32,034 nt of DNA from Thauera aminoaromatica S2 (GTDB taxonomy: Bacteria > Pseudomonadota > Gammaproteobacteria > Burkholderiales > Rhodocyclaceae), in the NCBI RefSeq assembly GCF_000310185.1, contig NZ_AMXD01000034.1, positions 1 to 32,034 on the forward strand. The letters are read 5' to 3'. The first letter of the stretch is position 1. The number at the start of each line of letters is the position of its first letter. Made by a program: the position numbers and the translations under genes. This document shows, in pieces, positions 23,185 to 32,034 of the stretch. The notes beneath the pieces are model-generated. The model saw only the letters and a program-made list of their open reading frames with translations. It was not told where the DNA came from and did not search any database.

Positions 23185-23782
23185 GGCCGACGTCCCCGTA
23201 TTTCTCTTCGCGCACGATGCGCGGCGTGTTCTCGCGCGGCTCGATGCTCACCGGCTGATAGACGACCCTGCCCTGCTCCGGGTCGTAGCGCATTTCGACG
23301 TACCCCGAAACCGGGAAGTCCTTGCGGAACGGATGACCGACGAAACCGTAGTCGGTCAGGATGCGGCGCAGATCCGGGTGGCCCGAATACAGGATCCCGT
23401 ACAGATCGAAGGACTCGCGCTCGTACCAGTTAGCGCTCGGCCACACATCGACCACCGAATCGATCACCGGGAAGGCGTCGTCGTCGGCGAACACGCGAAC
23501 ACGCAGGCGCCAGTTGTGCTTGACCGAGGTCAGGTGGGCGACGGAAGCGAAGCGCTTGCCCTCCCAGATCGCGTTACCGTAGGCGGAGTAGTCGAGACCC
23601 GAAAGGTCAATCAACTGCTCGAAGCGCAAATCGGCATGGTCGCGAAGCTGGCGTGCGACGCGGGGATATTCGGCAGCGGAGACCTCGATCGTCACTTCAC
23701 CGCGATCGAGTACGAGCGACTGGATCCGGTTACCGAAAACGTCGCGCAAGGTCTGGCTGAGGCGTTCTAGCTTGGCACTCAT
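23177..23782 (-). CDS. nuoC: NADH-quinone oxidoreductase subunit C
   Basis: NuoC is the 30-kDa-type subunit of the peripheral arm; it has no cofactor and helps position NuoD. The 201-residue product carries the signature [20 protein letters not shown] followed by [17 protein letters not shown]. Length is typical for a free-standing NuoC. It lies 14 bases after nuoB and its end overlaps the nuoD start. Confidence 0.97.
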   Translation of the reverse strand: MSAKLERLSQTLRDVFGNRIQSLVLDRGEVTIEVSAAEYPRVARQLRDHADLRFEQLIDLSGLDYSAYGNAIWEGKRFASVAHLTSVKHNWRLRVRVFADDDAFPVIDSVVDVWPSANWYERESFDLYGILYSGHPDLRRILTDYGFVGHPFRKDFPVSGYVEMRYDPEQGRVVYQPVSIEPRENTPRIVREEKYGDVGHG

Positions 23783-23796
23783 GTCTGGGACACCCG

Positions 23797-24273
23797 TCAG
23801 CGCGCAATCGTGTTCGTGCGCTTGATCTTGTTCTGGAGCTGGAGAATGCCGTAGATCAGCGCCTCGGCGGTGGGCGGACAGCCCGGCACATAGACGTCGA
23901 CCGGCACGATGCGGTCACAACCGCGCACGACCGAGTACGAATAGTGGTAGTAGCCACCGCCGTTGGCACAGGAGCCCATGGAGATGACCCAGCGCGGCTC
24001 CGACATCTGGTCATAGACCTTGCGCAGTGCCGGCGCCATCTTGTTGCACAAGGTTCCGGCGACGATCATCAGGTCGGACTGGCGCGGACTCGGCCGGAAC
24101 ACAACACCGAAGCGATCCAAGTCGTAGCGGGAACAGCCCGCGTGGATCATCTCGACCGCGCAACAGGCCAGACCGAAGGTCATCGGCCACAACGAGCCGG
24201 TGCGCGTCCAGTTGATGACCGCATCGAGCGAGGTGGTGACGAACCCCTCGCGGAAGACGCCCTCAATGCTCAT
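23797..24273 (-). CDS. nuoB: NADH-quinone oxidoreductase subunit B
   Basis: NuoB (PSST type) holds the terminal 4Fe-4S cluster N2, which reduces quinone. The 158-residue product has the ligands Cys37 and Cys38 (adjacent, ACCAVE), Cys102 (GSCANGG) and Cys132 (GCPPTAEAL). The start [19 protein letters not shown] is typical of alpha- and betaproteobacteria. It begins three bases after the nuoA stop. Confidence 0.98.
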   Translation of the reverse strand: MSIEGVFREGFVTTSLDAVINWTRTGSLWPMTFGLACCAVEMIHAGCSRYDLDRFGVVFRPSPRQSDLMIVAGTLCNKMAPALRKVYDQMSEPRWVISMGSCANGGGYYHYSYSVVRGCDRIVPVDVYVPGCPPTAEALIYGILQLQNKIKRTNTIAR

Positions 24274-24276
24274 GCA

Positions 24277-24651
24277 TTACTCCCAGTCGAGTGCGCCGTT
24301 TTTCCACTCGACGATATAGCCAATGACCAGAATCGCCAGAAAAACCATCACTGAGCCGAATACGAACCAAGCGATTTCGCCGGCGGCGATGAACTCCTGG
24401 AAGACCGTCGCCCACGGAAAGAGGAAGGCGATTTCGAGGTCAAACAGGATGAAGAGAATGGCGATCAGGTAGTAGCGGACATCGAACTTCATGCGGGCGT
24501 CTTCAAACGCCTCGAAGCCGCACTCGTAGGGAGAATTCTTTTCGGAATCGGGACGATAGGGGGCGAGGAGTCGCCCGAGGATGACCGGCGCAAGGCCGAA
24601 GCCGAGGCCGACGAGCATGAACATCAGGACGGGAAAATAATTTTCCAGCAT
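24277..24651 (-). CDS. nuoA: NADH-quinone oxidoreductase subunit A
   Basis: NuoA is a three-helix membrane subunit at the arm junction. The 124-residue product starts [19 protein letters not shown] and contains the loop [20 protein letters not shown], whose conserved Cys lies in the loop that moves on enzyme activation, followed by [16 protein letters not shown] with its membrane acidic residues. The frame extends to 24699 in a non-family stretch, so ATG 24651 is preferred. It is the first gene of the nuo operon. Confidence 0.97.
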   Translation of the reverse strand: MLENYFPVLMFMLVGLGFGLAPVILGRLLAPYRPDSEKNSPYECGFEAFEDARMKFDVRYYLIAILFILFDLEIAFLFPWATVFQEFIAAGEIAWFVFGSVMVFLAILVIGYIVEWKNGALDWE

Positions 24652-24698
24652 GTCCGGAAACCCCCATTTGAAGTCCGCGGCGTCATTGGCGCGCCGCA

Positions 24699-24704
24699 AT
24701 TATT
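24699..24704 (-). promoter_or_regulatory. Weak candidate -10 element for the nuo operon
   Basis: On the minus strand AATAAT (5/6 match to TATAAT) lies 47 bases before the nuoA start, in an A/T-rich patch just after the tRNA terminator. The sequence 18 bases upstream (TTCTAC) is a poor -35 and overlaps the terminator tail. The operon must start here or receive readthrough, but the promoter is not clear from sequence. Confidence 0.25.
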
Positions 24705-24727
24705 GTTATTGCTCAGCTCTGCGTAGA

Positions 24728-24749
24728 AACGCCCGCTTCTGCGGGCGTT
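24728..24749 (-). terminator. Intrinsic terminator of the tRNA-Leu transcript
   Basis: The perfect 9 bp stem AACGCCCGC / GCGGGCGTT encloses a 4-base loop and is followed on the minus strand by TCTAC, giving a short TTTCT tract with the end of the stem. It lies about 10 bases after the tRNA 3' end. Confidence 0.75.
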
Positions 24750-24758
24750 CCCGGAATG

Positions 24759-24843
24759 TGGTGCCGACGATGAGACTCGAACTCATACGGCTTTCGCCAC
24801 TACCCCCTCAAGATAGCGTGTCTACCAATTTCACCACGTCGGC
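24759..24843 (-). tRNA. tRNA-Leu (anticodon GAG)
   Basis: The 85-base gene folds as a class II tRNA with a long variable arm. The acceptor arms GCCGACG and CGTCGGC pair fully, the D-loop contains AAATTGGTAGACAC, the anticodon stem CTATC/GGTAG closes the loop TTGAGGG, giving anticodon GAG for CUC/CUU, and the T-arm is ATGAG-TTCGAGT-CTCAT. The CCA end is encoded. The order secG then tRNA-Leu(GAG) also occurs in E. coli (secG-leuU), which supports the call. It has its own promoter and terminator. Confidence 0.97.
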
Positions 24844-24865
24844 GCTTCGTTCTGACAGCGCGATA

Positions 24866-24893
24866 ATTATAAGTGTTTTCCCGCACTGCGCAA
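24866..24893 (-). promoter_or_regulatory. Promoter of tRNA-Leu
   Basis: On the minus strand TTGCGC (24893-24888) and TATAAT (24871-24866) are 16 bases apart. The predicted start is near 24859, about 16 bases before the tRNA. A GC-rich discriminator (TATCGCGCTG) follows the -10, as in stringently controlled stable-RNA promoters. Confidence 0.65.
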
Positions 24894-24908
24894 AGGGCTC
24901 GCAACCAA

Positions 24909-25259
24909 TTATTTCGGGATCGACTGGGCCGGCGAGGACTCGACGGGCGCGGCCGGAGCCGGGTTCGTTGCGGGCGCAGTCTGCGCCCCTTCCATCACGC
25001 TGCCCGGTGCCGCCGGCTTGTTGCTGGCAAGGAAGCTGAGCCCGAGGCTGGTCAGGAAGAAAACCGTGGCGAGTACCGCAGTGGTGCGACTGAGGAAGTT
25101 CGCCGAACCCGATGCACCGAAGAGACTGCCCGATGCGCCGCTGCCGAAGGCTGCACCCATGTCTGCACCCTTGCCGTGCTGCACGAGCACGAGCCCGATC
25201 ACGCCGAGGCCCACCAGCACATGCACGGTAAGCACGAGAGAGAAAAGATATTCACCCAT
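24909..25259 (-). CDS. secG: Protein translocase subunit SecG
   Basis: SecG is the small non-essential partner of SecYE that aids protein export through the inner membrane. The 116-residue product has two membrane helices (about 5-25 and 58-78) separated by the conserved loop VLVQHGKGADMGAAFGSG and SLFGASGSANFLSRTT. A C-terminal tail rich in Pro, Ala and Ser of about 35 residues is typical of betaproteobacteria. It lies 32 bases after tpiA and upstream of tRNA-Leu. Confidence 0.96.
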   Translation of the reverse strand: MGEYLFSLVLTVHVLVGLGVIGLVLVQHGKGADMGAAFGSGASGSLFGASGSANFLSRTTAVLATVFFLTSLGLSFLASNKPAAPGSVMEGAQTAPATNPAPAAPVESSPAQSIPK

Positions 25260-25291
25260 CTTGAATCCTGAAAGATACGAATCGTTGAAAC

Positions 25292-26029
25292 TCAGACCCC
25301 ACCCGCCGCGGCGCAGCAGATGGCCAAGAAATCCGCAGCGACGAGCGAGGCGCCGCCGATCAGCCCACCGTCAACATCCTCCACGGCGAAGAGCGCCGCG
25401 GCATTGTCCGCCTTGACGCTGCCGCCGTAGAGGATGCGGACGCCACCCGCCGCCACGCCGTGTACCTTCAGCCACGCGCGGATCGCAGCATGCACCTCGG
25501 CCACCTGCGCCACGCTCGCGGAGCGCCCGGTGCCGATCGCCCACACGGGTTCGTAGGCTAGCACCACCGCACCCATCGCCGCGGCGCCGAGCACCTCGCG
25601 CACCGCCTCGAGCTGGCGGCCGATCACCTCGACCGCACGCGCCTCGTCGCGCTCGGCGAGCGTCTCGCCCACGCACACGATCGGCACCAAGCCAGCCTGC
25701 AGCGCGGCGAGCGCCTTGCGCCCGACCGTGGCATCTTCCTCGCCGAAGAGGGCACGGCGCTCGGAGTGACCGACGATGGCGTAGCGGCAGCCGAACTCCG
25801 CGAGCATGGCCGCACTCACCTCGCCGGTATAGGCGCCGGCCGCGTACTCCGACACGTCCTGCGCACCGAGGGCGACGCCCTCGGGCCGTTGTTGCGCCTG
25901 GGCGAGATAGGGATACGGCACACACACGGCGATTTCCACGCCCGGGATCGACACGAGGCCGTCGAGCAGCTCGCGATTGGCGGCGAGGCTGCCGTTCATC
26001 TTCCAGTTACCGGCAACGAGTCTGGTCAT
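25292..26029 (-). CDS. tpiA: Triose-phosphate isomerase
   Basis: This glycolytic TIM-barrel enzyme interconverts dihydroxyacetone phosphate and glyceraldehyde 3-phosphate. The 245-residue product is full length with all catalytic residues: Asn8 and Lys10 (GNWKMNG), His88 (GHSERR), Glu160 (AYEPVWAIGTG, the start of the mobile loop) and the phosphate-binding GGSVKADNAA and DGGLIGGASL. No Shine-Dalgarno is obvious before ATG 26029. A good promoter lies 35-64 bases upstream, so tpiA-secG form a transcription unit. Confidence 0.97.
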   Translation of the reverse strand: MTRLVAGNWKMNGSLAANRELLDGLVSIPGVEIAVCVPYPYLAQAQQRPEGVALGAQDVSEYAAGAYTGEVSAAMLAEFGCRYAIVGHSERRALFGEEDATVGRKALAALQAGLVPIVCVGETLAERDEARAVEVIGRQLEAVREVLGAAAMGAVVLAYEPVWAIGTGRSASVAQVAEVHAAIRAWLKVHGVAAGGVRILYGGSVKADNAAALFAVEDVDGGLIGGASLVAADFLAICCAAAGGV

Positions 26030-26063
26030 GGGAGAGGGAATATCCGTGCAGATAAACCGCAGG

Positions 26064-26093
26064 ATTATACGGCTTGCGGACGATCACCCGCAA
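26064..26093 (-). promoter_or_regulatory. Promoter of tpiA-secG
   Basis: On the minus strand TTGCGG (26093-26088) and a perfect TATAAT (26069-26064) are separated by 18 bases, giving a predicted start near 26057 and a leader of about 28 bases. It overlaps the still-open 3' extension of the pstB remnant. Confidence 0.65.
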
Positions 26094-26148
26094 TGCGACC
26101 AAGCCTCGCGCAGCGCGGGGCGCGCACTCTTCCGCCCGGGATCGTTGC

Positions 26149-26391
26149 TCGGCCGCAGCGACCGGTGATGTCGTCCTCGGTCTCCTTCTTGTTCGGCTTC
26201 ACGAAGAGCTCGTCGGTGACGTCGAACTCCACCATCTCGCCCAGGTACATGCAGGCGGTGTAGTCCGAGCTCCGGGCCGCCTGCTGCATGTTGTGGGTGA
26301 CGACGACGATGATGGACTCTTCCTCCAGTTCGTCGATCAGTTCTTCGATACGCGCCGTCGAGATCGGATCGAGCGCCGAAGTCGGCTCCTC
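26149..26391 (-). pseudogene. pstB: 3' remnant of pstB (phosphate ABC transporter ATPase)
   Basis: About 80 codons are clearly homologous to the C-terminal third of Pst[13 protein letters not shown] (end of Walker B and D-loop), then [14 protein letters not shown], then [17 protein letters not shown] with the H-loop histidine, then [16 protein letters not shown] and [14 protein letters not shown]. Family members end ITGRFG-stop. Here the Phe codon reads Cys and the stop reads Arg (CGA at 26151-26149), so the frame runs on to 26065 into unrelated residues. The Walker A, Q-loop and ABC signature are all missing, and an in-frame TGA lies just upstream. A weak trace ([15 protein letters not shown] against the usual RAxxxxPxxxLMDEP) may continue the homology. 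The fragment cannot bind ATP. In several betaproteobacteria the pst genes follow glmM, so this is probably the tail of a deleted pstSCAB operon. No complete pst gene occurs in the window. Confidence 0.88.
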
Positions 26392-26410
26392 CGCCGGGAT
26401 GCCCCTCGGG

Positions 26411-26543
26411 GTTGAAGACCGAGCCCGTCAGGTAGCCAGCGATTGTCGCAGCCACGCTGCGTGTCATCGAACGGGCAGATCTGCCTTCTTCCCGCGTCCG
26501 GACGGAGCCTTGCGCCCCGTCCTCCCATCTCATGCAGCCCGAA
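26411..26543. other. Non-coding stretch between the pstB remnant and glmM
   Basis: This 133-base piece completes the 514-base gap between tpiA and glmM. It shows no recognisable gene, terminator or promoter. The only structure I see is a perfect 12-base palindrome GGCAGATCTGCC at 26474-26485. It is probably deletion scar sequence. Confidence 0.4.
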
Positions 26544-27896
<1,353 letters not shown>

Positions 27897-27909
27897 CTTC
27901 GCTCCAGCA

Positions 27910-27931
27910 GCTTTCGAAAGCGCGGATTATG
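27910..27931 (-). promoter_or_regulatory. Weak glmM -10-like element with palindrome
   Basis: On the minus strand CATAAT (27931-27926) is 5/6 of a -10. A perfect 12-base palindrome GCTTTCGAAAGC (27921-27910) follows where transcription would start. A -35 is not convincing. glmM may simply be read from upstream genes. Confidence 0.25.
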
Positions 27932-27952
27932 ACACCGCGGGCGGTGCCTTGC

Positions 27953-28783
27953 TCAGCATCCCGTCACGGTCGCCTTCCACACCGCGAGCGCGTCGCGAGT
28001 GGCGGCGACGTCATGCACCCGCACGATACGCGCGCCGTTCTGCACCGCGATCAGCGCCCCGGCGACGCTGGCCGCAAGCCGCTCGCCGACCGCGCGACCG
28101 GTGACTGCGCCGAGCATGGACTTGCGCGACAGCCCCGCCAGCACCGGCAACCCGCCGACGCCGACACGCGCGAGCTCGCGCAGCAGCGCATAGTTGTGGC
28201 CGACGCTCTTGCCGAAGCCGAAGCCAGGGTCGAGCACGATGCGCTCGCGCGCCACGCCTGCGGCCACGAGGGCGGCAACGCGCTCGTCGAGGAAGCCGGT
28301 CACCTCGCCGACCACGTCGGCGTAGCGCGGATCCTGCTGCATCGTACGCGGCTGGCCGAGCATGTGCATCACGCACAAGCCGGACTCGCCCGCGGCAACC
28401 GCCTCGATCGCACCCGATGCGCGGAACGCGTTGATGTCGTTGATCATGTCCGCACCCGCCGCGAGCGCGGCGCGCATCACCGTCGGCTTCAGGGTGTCGA
28501 TCGAGAGCGGCACTTTCCAGCCGCGCGCGGCCTCGACGAAGCGCACCACGCGCTCGAGCTCCTGCGCCTCGGGCACCGGGTCCGATCCCGGCCGGGTCGA
28601 CTCGGCGCCGATATCGAGCATCTCCGCCCCTTCCTCCAGCGCACGCTCGGCGCGCGCGAGCGCACGGGCGAGGTCGCCACGCAAACCGTCGCCGGAGAAG
28701 GAGTCGTCGGTCAGGTTGATGATCGCCATCACCCTGGGCTGGGACAGATCGAGCCGGAAGCGGCCGCATTGCAGGACGGACAT
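27953..28783 (-). CDS. folP: Dihydropteroate synthase
   Basis: FolP condenses p-aminobenzoate with dihydropterin pyrophosphate in folate synthesis and is the sulfonamide target. The 276-residue product has the family motifs in order: VMAIINLTDDSFSGDG (pterin-site loop, with Thr-Asp in place of the common Thr-Pro), LDIGAESTRPGS, PLSIDT, DMINDINAF, LCVMHMLGQP with its Met-His, LDPGFGFGKSVGHN, LAGLSRKSMLG and RVHDV. The frame is open to 28999 through Arg-rich residues inside ftsH, so ATG 28783 with GAGG five bases upstream is the start. Hairpins separate it from ftsH. Confidence 0.97.
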   Translation of the reverse strand: MSVLQCGRFRLDLSQPRVMAIINLTDDSFSGDGLRGDLARALARAERALEEGAEMLDIGAESTRPGSDPVPEAQELERVVRFVEAARGWKVPLSIDTLKPTVMRAALAAGADMINDINAFRASGAIEAVAAGESGLCVMHMLGQPRTMQQDPRYADVVGEVTGFLDERVAALVAAGVARERIVLDPGFGFGKSVGHNYALLRELARVGVGGLPVLAGLSRKSMLGAVTGRAVGERLAASVAGALIAVQNGARIVRVHDVAATRDALAVWKATVTGC

Positions 28784-28803
28784 CGAGACCTCGGGAAAAG
28801 CAA

Positions 28804-28831
28804 GGCGTCCGGGCGCAGGCGCGCGGACGCC
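28804..28831 (-). terminator. Hairpin 2 between ftsH and folP
   Basis: The 8 bp arms GGCGTCCG and CGGACGCC flank a 12-base loop. On the minus strand TTGCTTTT follows the stem, so it looks like an intrinsic terminator or attenuator just 21 bases before folP. Confidence 0.55.
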
Positions 28832-28839
28832 GGAATGGA

Positions 28840-28864
28840 AAGGGGCCGGTCCGGCCGGCCCCTT
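28840..28864 (-). terminator. Hairpin 1 after ftsH
   Basis: The perfect 10 bp arms AAGGGGCCGG and CCGGCCCCTT enclose a 5-base loop, 19 bases after the ftsH stop. The stem ends in TTTCC on the minus strand, giving a short T-tract. It probably ends or reduces ftsH transcription. Confidence 0.6.
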
Positions 28865-28883
28865 GAAACGGAAGTTGTCGAAC

Positions 28884-30776
<1,893 letters not shown>

Positions 30777-30821
30777 CTTTCTGTTCCCCGAAAGCCATTC
30801 CGGCCTGTACGCGACTGACCG

Positions 30822-30850
30822 ATTCTAGTGGCGATTGTTCCCACGGGCAA
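30822..30850 (-). promoter_or_regulatory. Sigma-70-type promoter of ftsH
   Basis: On the minus strand TTGCCC (30850-30845) and TAGAAT (30827-30822) are separated by exactly 17 bases, each a good match. The predicted start is near 30815, giving a leader of about 40 bases. Just upstream, CCCCATTG (30860-30853) resembles the -10 of sigma-32 heat-shock promoters, but a matching -35 is poor. Confidence 0.6.
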
Positions 30851-30898
30851 ACCAATGGGGCACATAGCGCAACCCAATCGCCCCCCCCGCATGCGAAC

Positions 30899-31522
30899 TC
30901 AAGGCCGGCGCGGCCCCCGGCCGACGAGATAGACCTCGGCGCTACGGTCGCGCGAAGCCTTGGGCTTGCGCACCTGCACCGAGACGAACGCCGCCTCCAT
31001 CTGCTTGCGATACTCCATGAAGCCCTCGCCCTGGAACACCTTGACCACGAACTGCCCACCCGGCTTGAGATGACGCACCGCGAAGTCCAGCGCCAATTCG
31101 CAAAGATGTACCGAACGTGCCTGGTCGACCGTCGCAACCCCTGAAAGGTTCGGCGCCATATCCGACAGCACCACATCCACGCTCGCGCCACCAAGGCGCG
31201 CTTCGAGCTCCTCGAGCACGGCATCCTCGGTAAAGTCGCCGAGCAGGAACTCCACCCCCGCCACCGGCTCCATGGGCAGGAGGTCGAGCGCGAAGATGCG
31301 TCCCTTGGGCCCGCAGCGCTTCACCGCAAGCTGGCACCACGAGCCGGGCGCCGCTCCCAGGTCGACGACCACCGCGCCCGGACGCAGCAGGTGGTCGCGC
31401 TCGTCGATCTCGAGCAGCTTGAAGGCGGCGCGTGCGCGATAACCCTCGGCCTGGGCGCGTTGCACCCAGGGATCGTTCACATGATCGTGCACCCAGGCAC
31501 GGCTGGTCTTGTTCTTCTTCAT
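30899..31522 (-). CDS. rlmE: 23S rRNA (uridine-2'-O) methyltransferase RlmE
   Basis: RlmE (RrmJ, FtsJ) methylates the 2'-OH of U2552 (E. coli numbering) in the A-loop of 23S rRNA on the 50S subunit, using S-adenosylmethionine. The 207-residue product has the SAM-binding [11 protein letters not shown] and the Lys-Asp-Lys-Glu catalytic tetrad, seen in [29 protein letters not shown] and SAEVYLV. The frame is open far upstream to 31981, but ATG 31522 has GGAG five bases before it and the family start [11 protein letters not shown]. It is divergent from yhbY and followed by ftsH. Confidence 0.97.
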   Translation of the reverse strand: MKKNKTSRAWVHDHVNDPWVQRAQAEGYRARAAFKLLEIDERDHLLRPGAVVVDLGAAPGSWCQLAVKRCGPKGRIFALDLLPMEPVAGVEFLLGDFTEDAVLEELEARLGGASVDVVLSDMAPNLSGVATVDQARSVHLCELALDFAVRHLKPGGQFVVKVFQGEGFMEYRKQMEAAFVSVQVRKPKASRDRSAEVYLVGRGPRRP

Positions 31523-31563
31523 CCTCGCTCCATCCGCGACGGCCATCCTTGGCACGTACGGGG

Positions 31564-31569
31564 TAGAAT
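31564..31569 (+). promoter_or_regulatory. Candidate -10 element of yhbY
   Basis: TAGAAT (5/6 match) lies 36 bases before the yhbY ATG in the 82-base divergent spacer with rlmE. No -35 is apparent at the right distance. Confidence 0.4.
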
Positions 31570-31604
31570 CCGCGTCCCGGGCTTCACCCATCCAGAGATT
31601 TGCA

Positions 31605-32034
31605 ATGACCGAGCTTTCCCCGGCCGAGCGCAGCGAGCTGCGCGCCCGTGCCCACCACCTGAACCCCGTCGTGACCGTAGCCGGCAACGGCCTCACGCCG
31701 GCCGTCCTCGCCGAGATCGAACGCGCCCTGCAGGCGCACGAGCTCATCAAGGTCAAGGTCCAGGGCGCCGAACGCGAGCAGCGCGAGGCCTTGATGCAGG
31801 AGCTGTGCGCCGCGGTGGACGCCGCCCCGGTGCAGCACATCGGCAGCATCCTCGTCGTCTGGCGTGCGCGCCGCGAGGACGACAAGAGCTCCGCGCCCGC
31901 AGAGAAGAAGCCTGTGCGCACTTCCACCGCCAAGTCGGCCGCCGCCTTCGCTGCCGCCGCGCGTCGTGCCGCGCTCGCCAAGGCGAGCGCAGAGTCGCGC
32001 CGCTCGCCGGCACGTGCGCCCGCCCCGCGCGGAC
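31605..32034 (+). CDS. yhbY: YhbY-type CRM-domain RNA-binding protein (3' end outside window)
   Basis: The first about 90 residues form a CRM domain, as in E. coli YhbY, which associates with pre-50S ribosomal subunits. Visible features are [28 protein letters not shown] (the GxxG-type loop of the family is the GNGL turn), then [16 protein letters not shown] and IGSILVVWR. After residue 90 the protein continues as a basic tail rich in Ala, Lys and Arg that runs off the right edge with no stop seen. The tail is longer than in E. coli YhbY (97 residues). Divergent pairing with rlmE is the same as in E. coli. Confidence 0.93.
   Translation, partial: MTELSPAERSELRARAHHLNPVVTVAGNGLTPAVLAEIERALQAHELIKVKVQGAEREQREALMQELCAAVDAAPVQHIGSILVVWRARREDDKSSAPAEKKPVRTSTAKSAAAFAAAARRAALAKASAESRRSPARAPAPRG

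Noticed and set aside
26084-26533. Open frame of 149 codons on the minus strand in the glmM-tpiA gap
   Set aside because: It is out of frame with the pstB homology over the same DNA and reads as low-complexity Arg/Gly sequence. The pstB frame is the meaningful one.
30881-30888. Run of eight C between rlmE and ftsH, considered as a phase-variation tract
   Set aside because: It lies outside both coding regions and upstream of the likely ftsH promoter, not between -35 and -10. Slippage there would have no obvious effect.

Overview
The window is a GC-rich chromosomal segment from a betaproteobacterium, most likely Rhodocyclales/Zoogloeaceae (Thauera/Azoarcus type). This placement is inferred from gene content and order (a 14-gene nuoA-N operon ending in DUF2818 and a NUDIX gene, a nadE-glnB pair, the tpiA-secG-tRNA-Leu-nuo order, the yhbY/rlmE-ftsH-folP-glmM block), not from a phylogeny. 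Almost everything is core housekeeping. I see no CRISPR array, intact insertion sequence, prophage or defence island.

Layout. 1-3196 (minus): start of lolA, overlapping ftsK by 4 bases, preceded by a Crp-type regulator. 3197-3465: divergent control region with a near-consensus CRP box and the trxB -10 element. 3466-5534 (plus): trxB and an SmrB-like nuclease gene with an unusually repetitive N-terminal half. 5552-7535 (minus): nadE-glnB (NAD+ synthesis and the PII nitrogen sensor). 7832-9112 (plus): a GNAT/FemAB-like acyltransferase. 9144-24651 (minus): respiratory complex I genes nuoA through nuoN, then DUF2818 and an ADP-ribose-type NUDIX hydrolase, tightly packed with several stop/start overlaps. 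24728-26029 (minus): tpiA, secG and tRNA-Leu(GAG), the tRNA with its own promoter and terminator. 26030-26543: a decayed gap holding the 3' part of a pstB gene. 26544-31522 (minus): rlmE, ftsH, folP, glmM. 31605-end (plus): yhbY, cut by the window edge.

The genes join several central jobs: chromosome segregation and lipoprotein export (ftsK, lolA), thiol redox control (trxB), ribosome rescue (SmrB-like), NAD supply and nitrogen sensing (nadE, glnB), NADH oxidation (nuo), possible cleanup of NAD-derived nucleotides (NUDIX), glycolysis (tpiA), protein secretion (secG), membrane proteolysis (ftsH), 23S rRNA methylation (rlmE), ribosome assembly (yhbY), folate (folP) and peptidoglycan precursors (glmM).

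I did not find a clearly new multi-gene system. The items most worth a second look are the pstB remnant marking a lost phosphate-uptake operon, the three-copy motif in the SmrB-like protein, the DUF2818-NUDIX tail of the nuo operon, the CRP box in front of the Crp-type gene, and inverted repeats in four spacers of the nuo operon.
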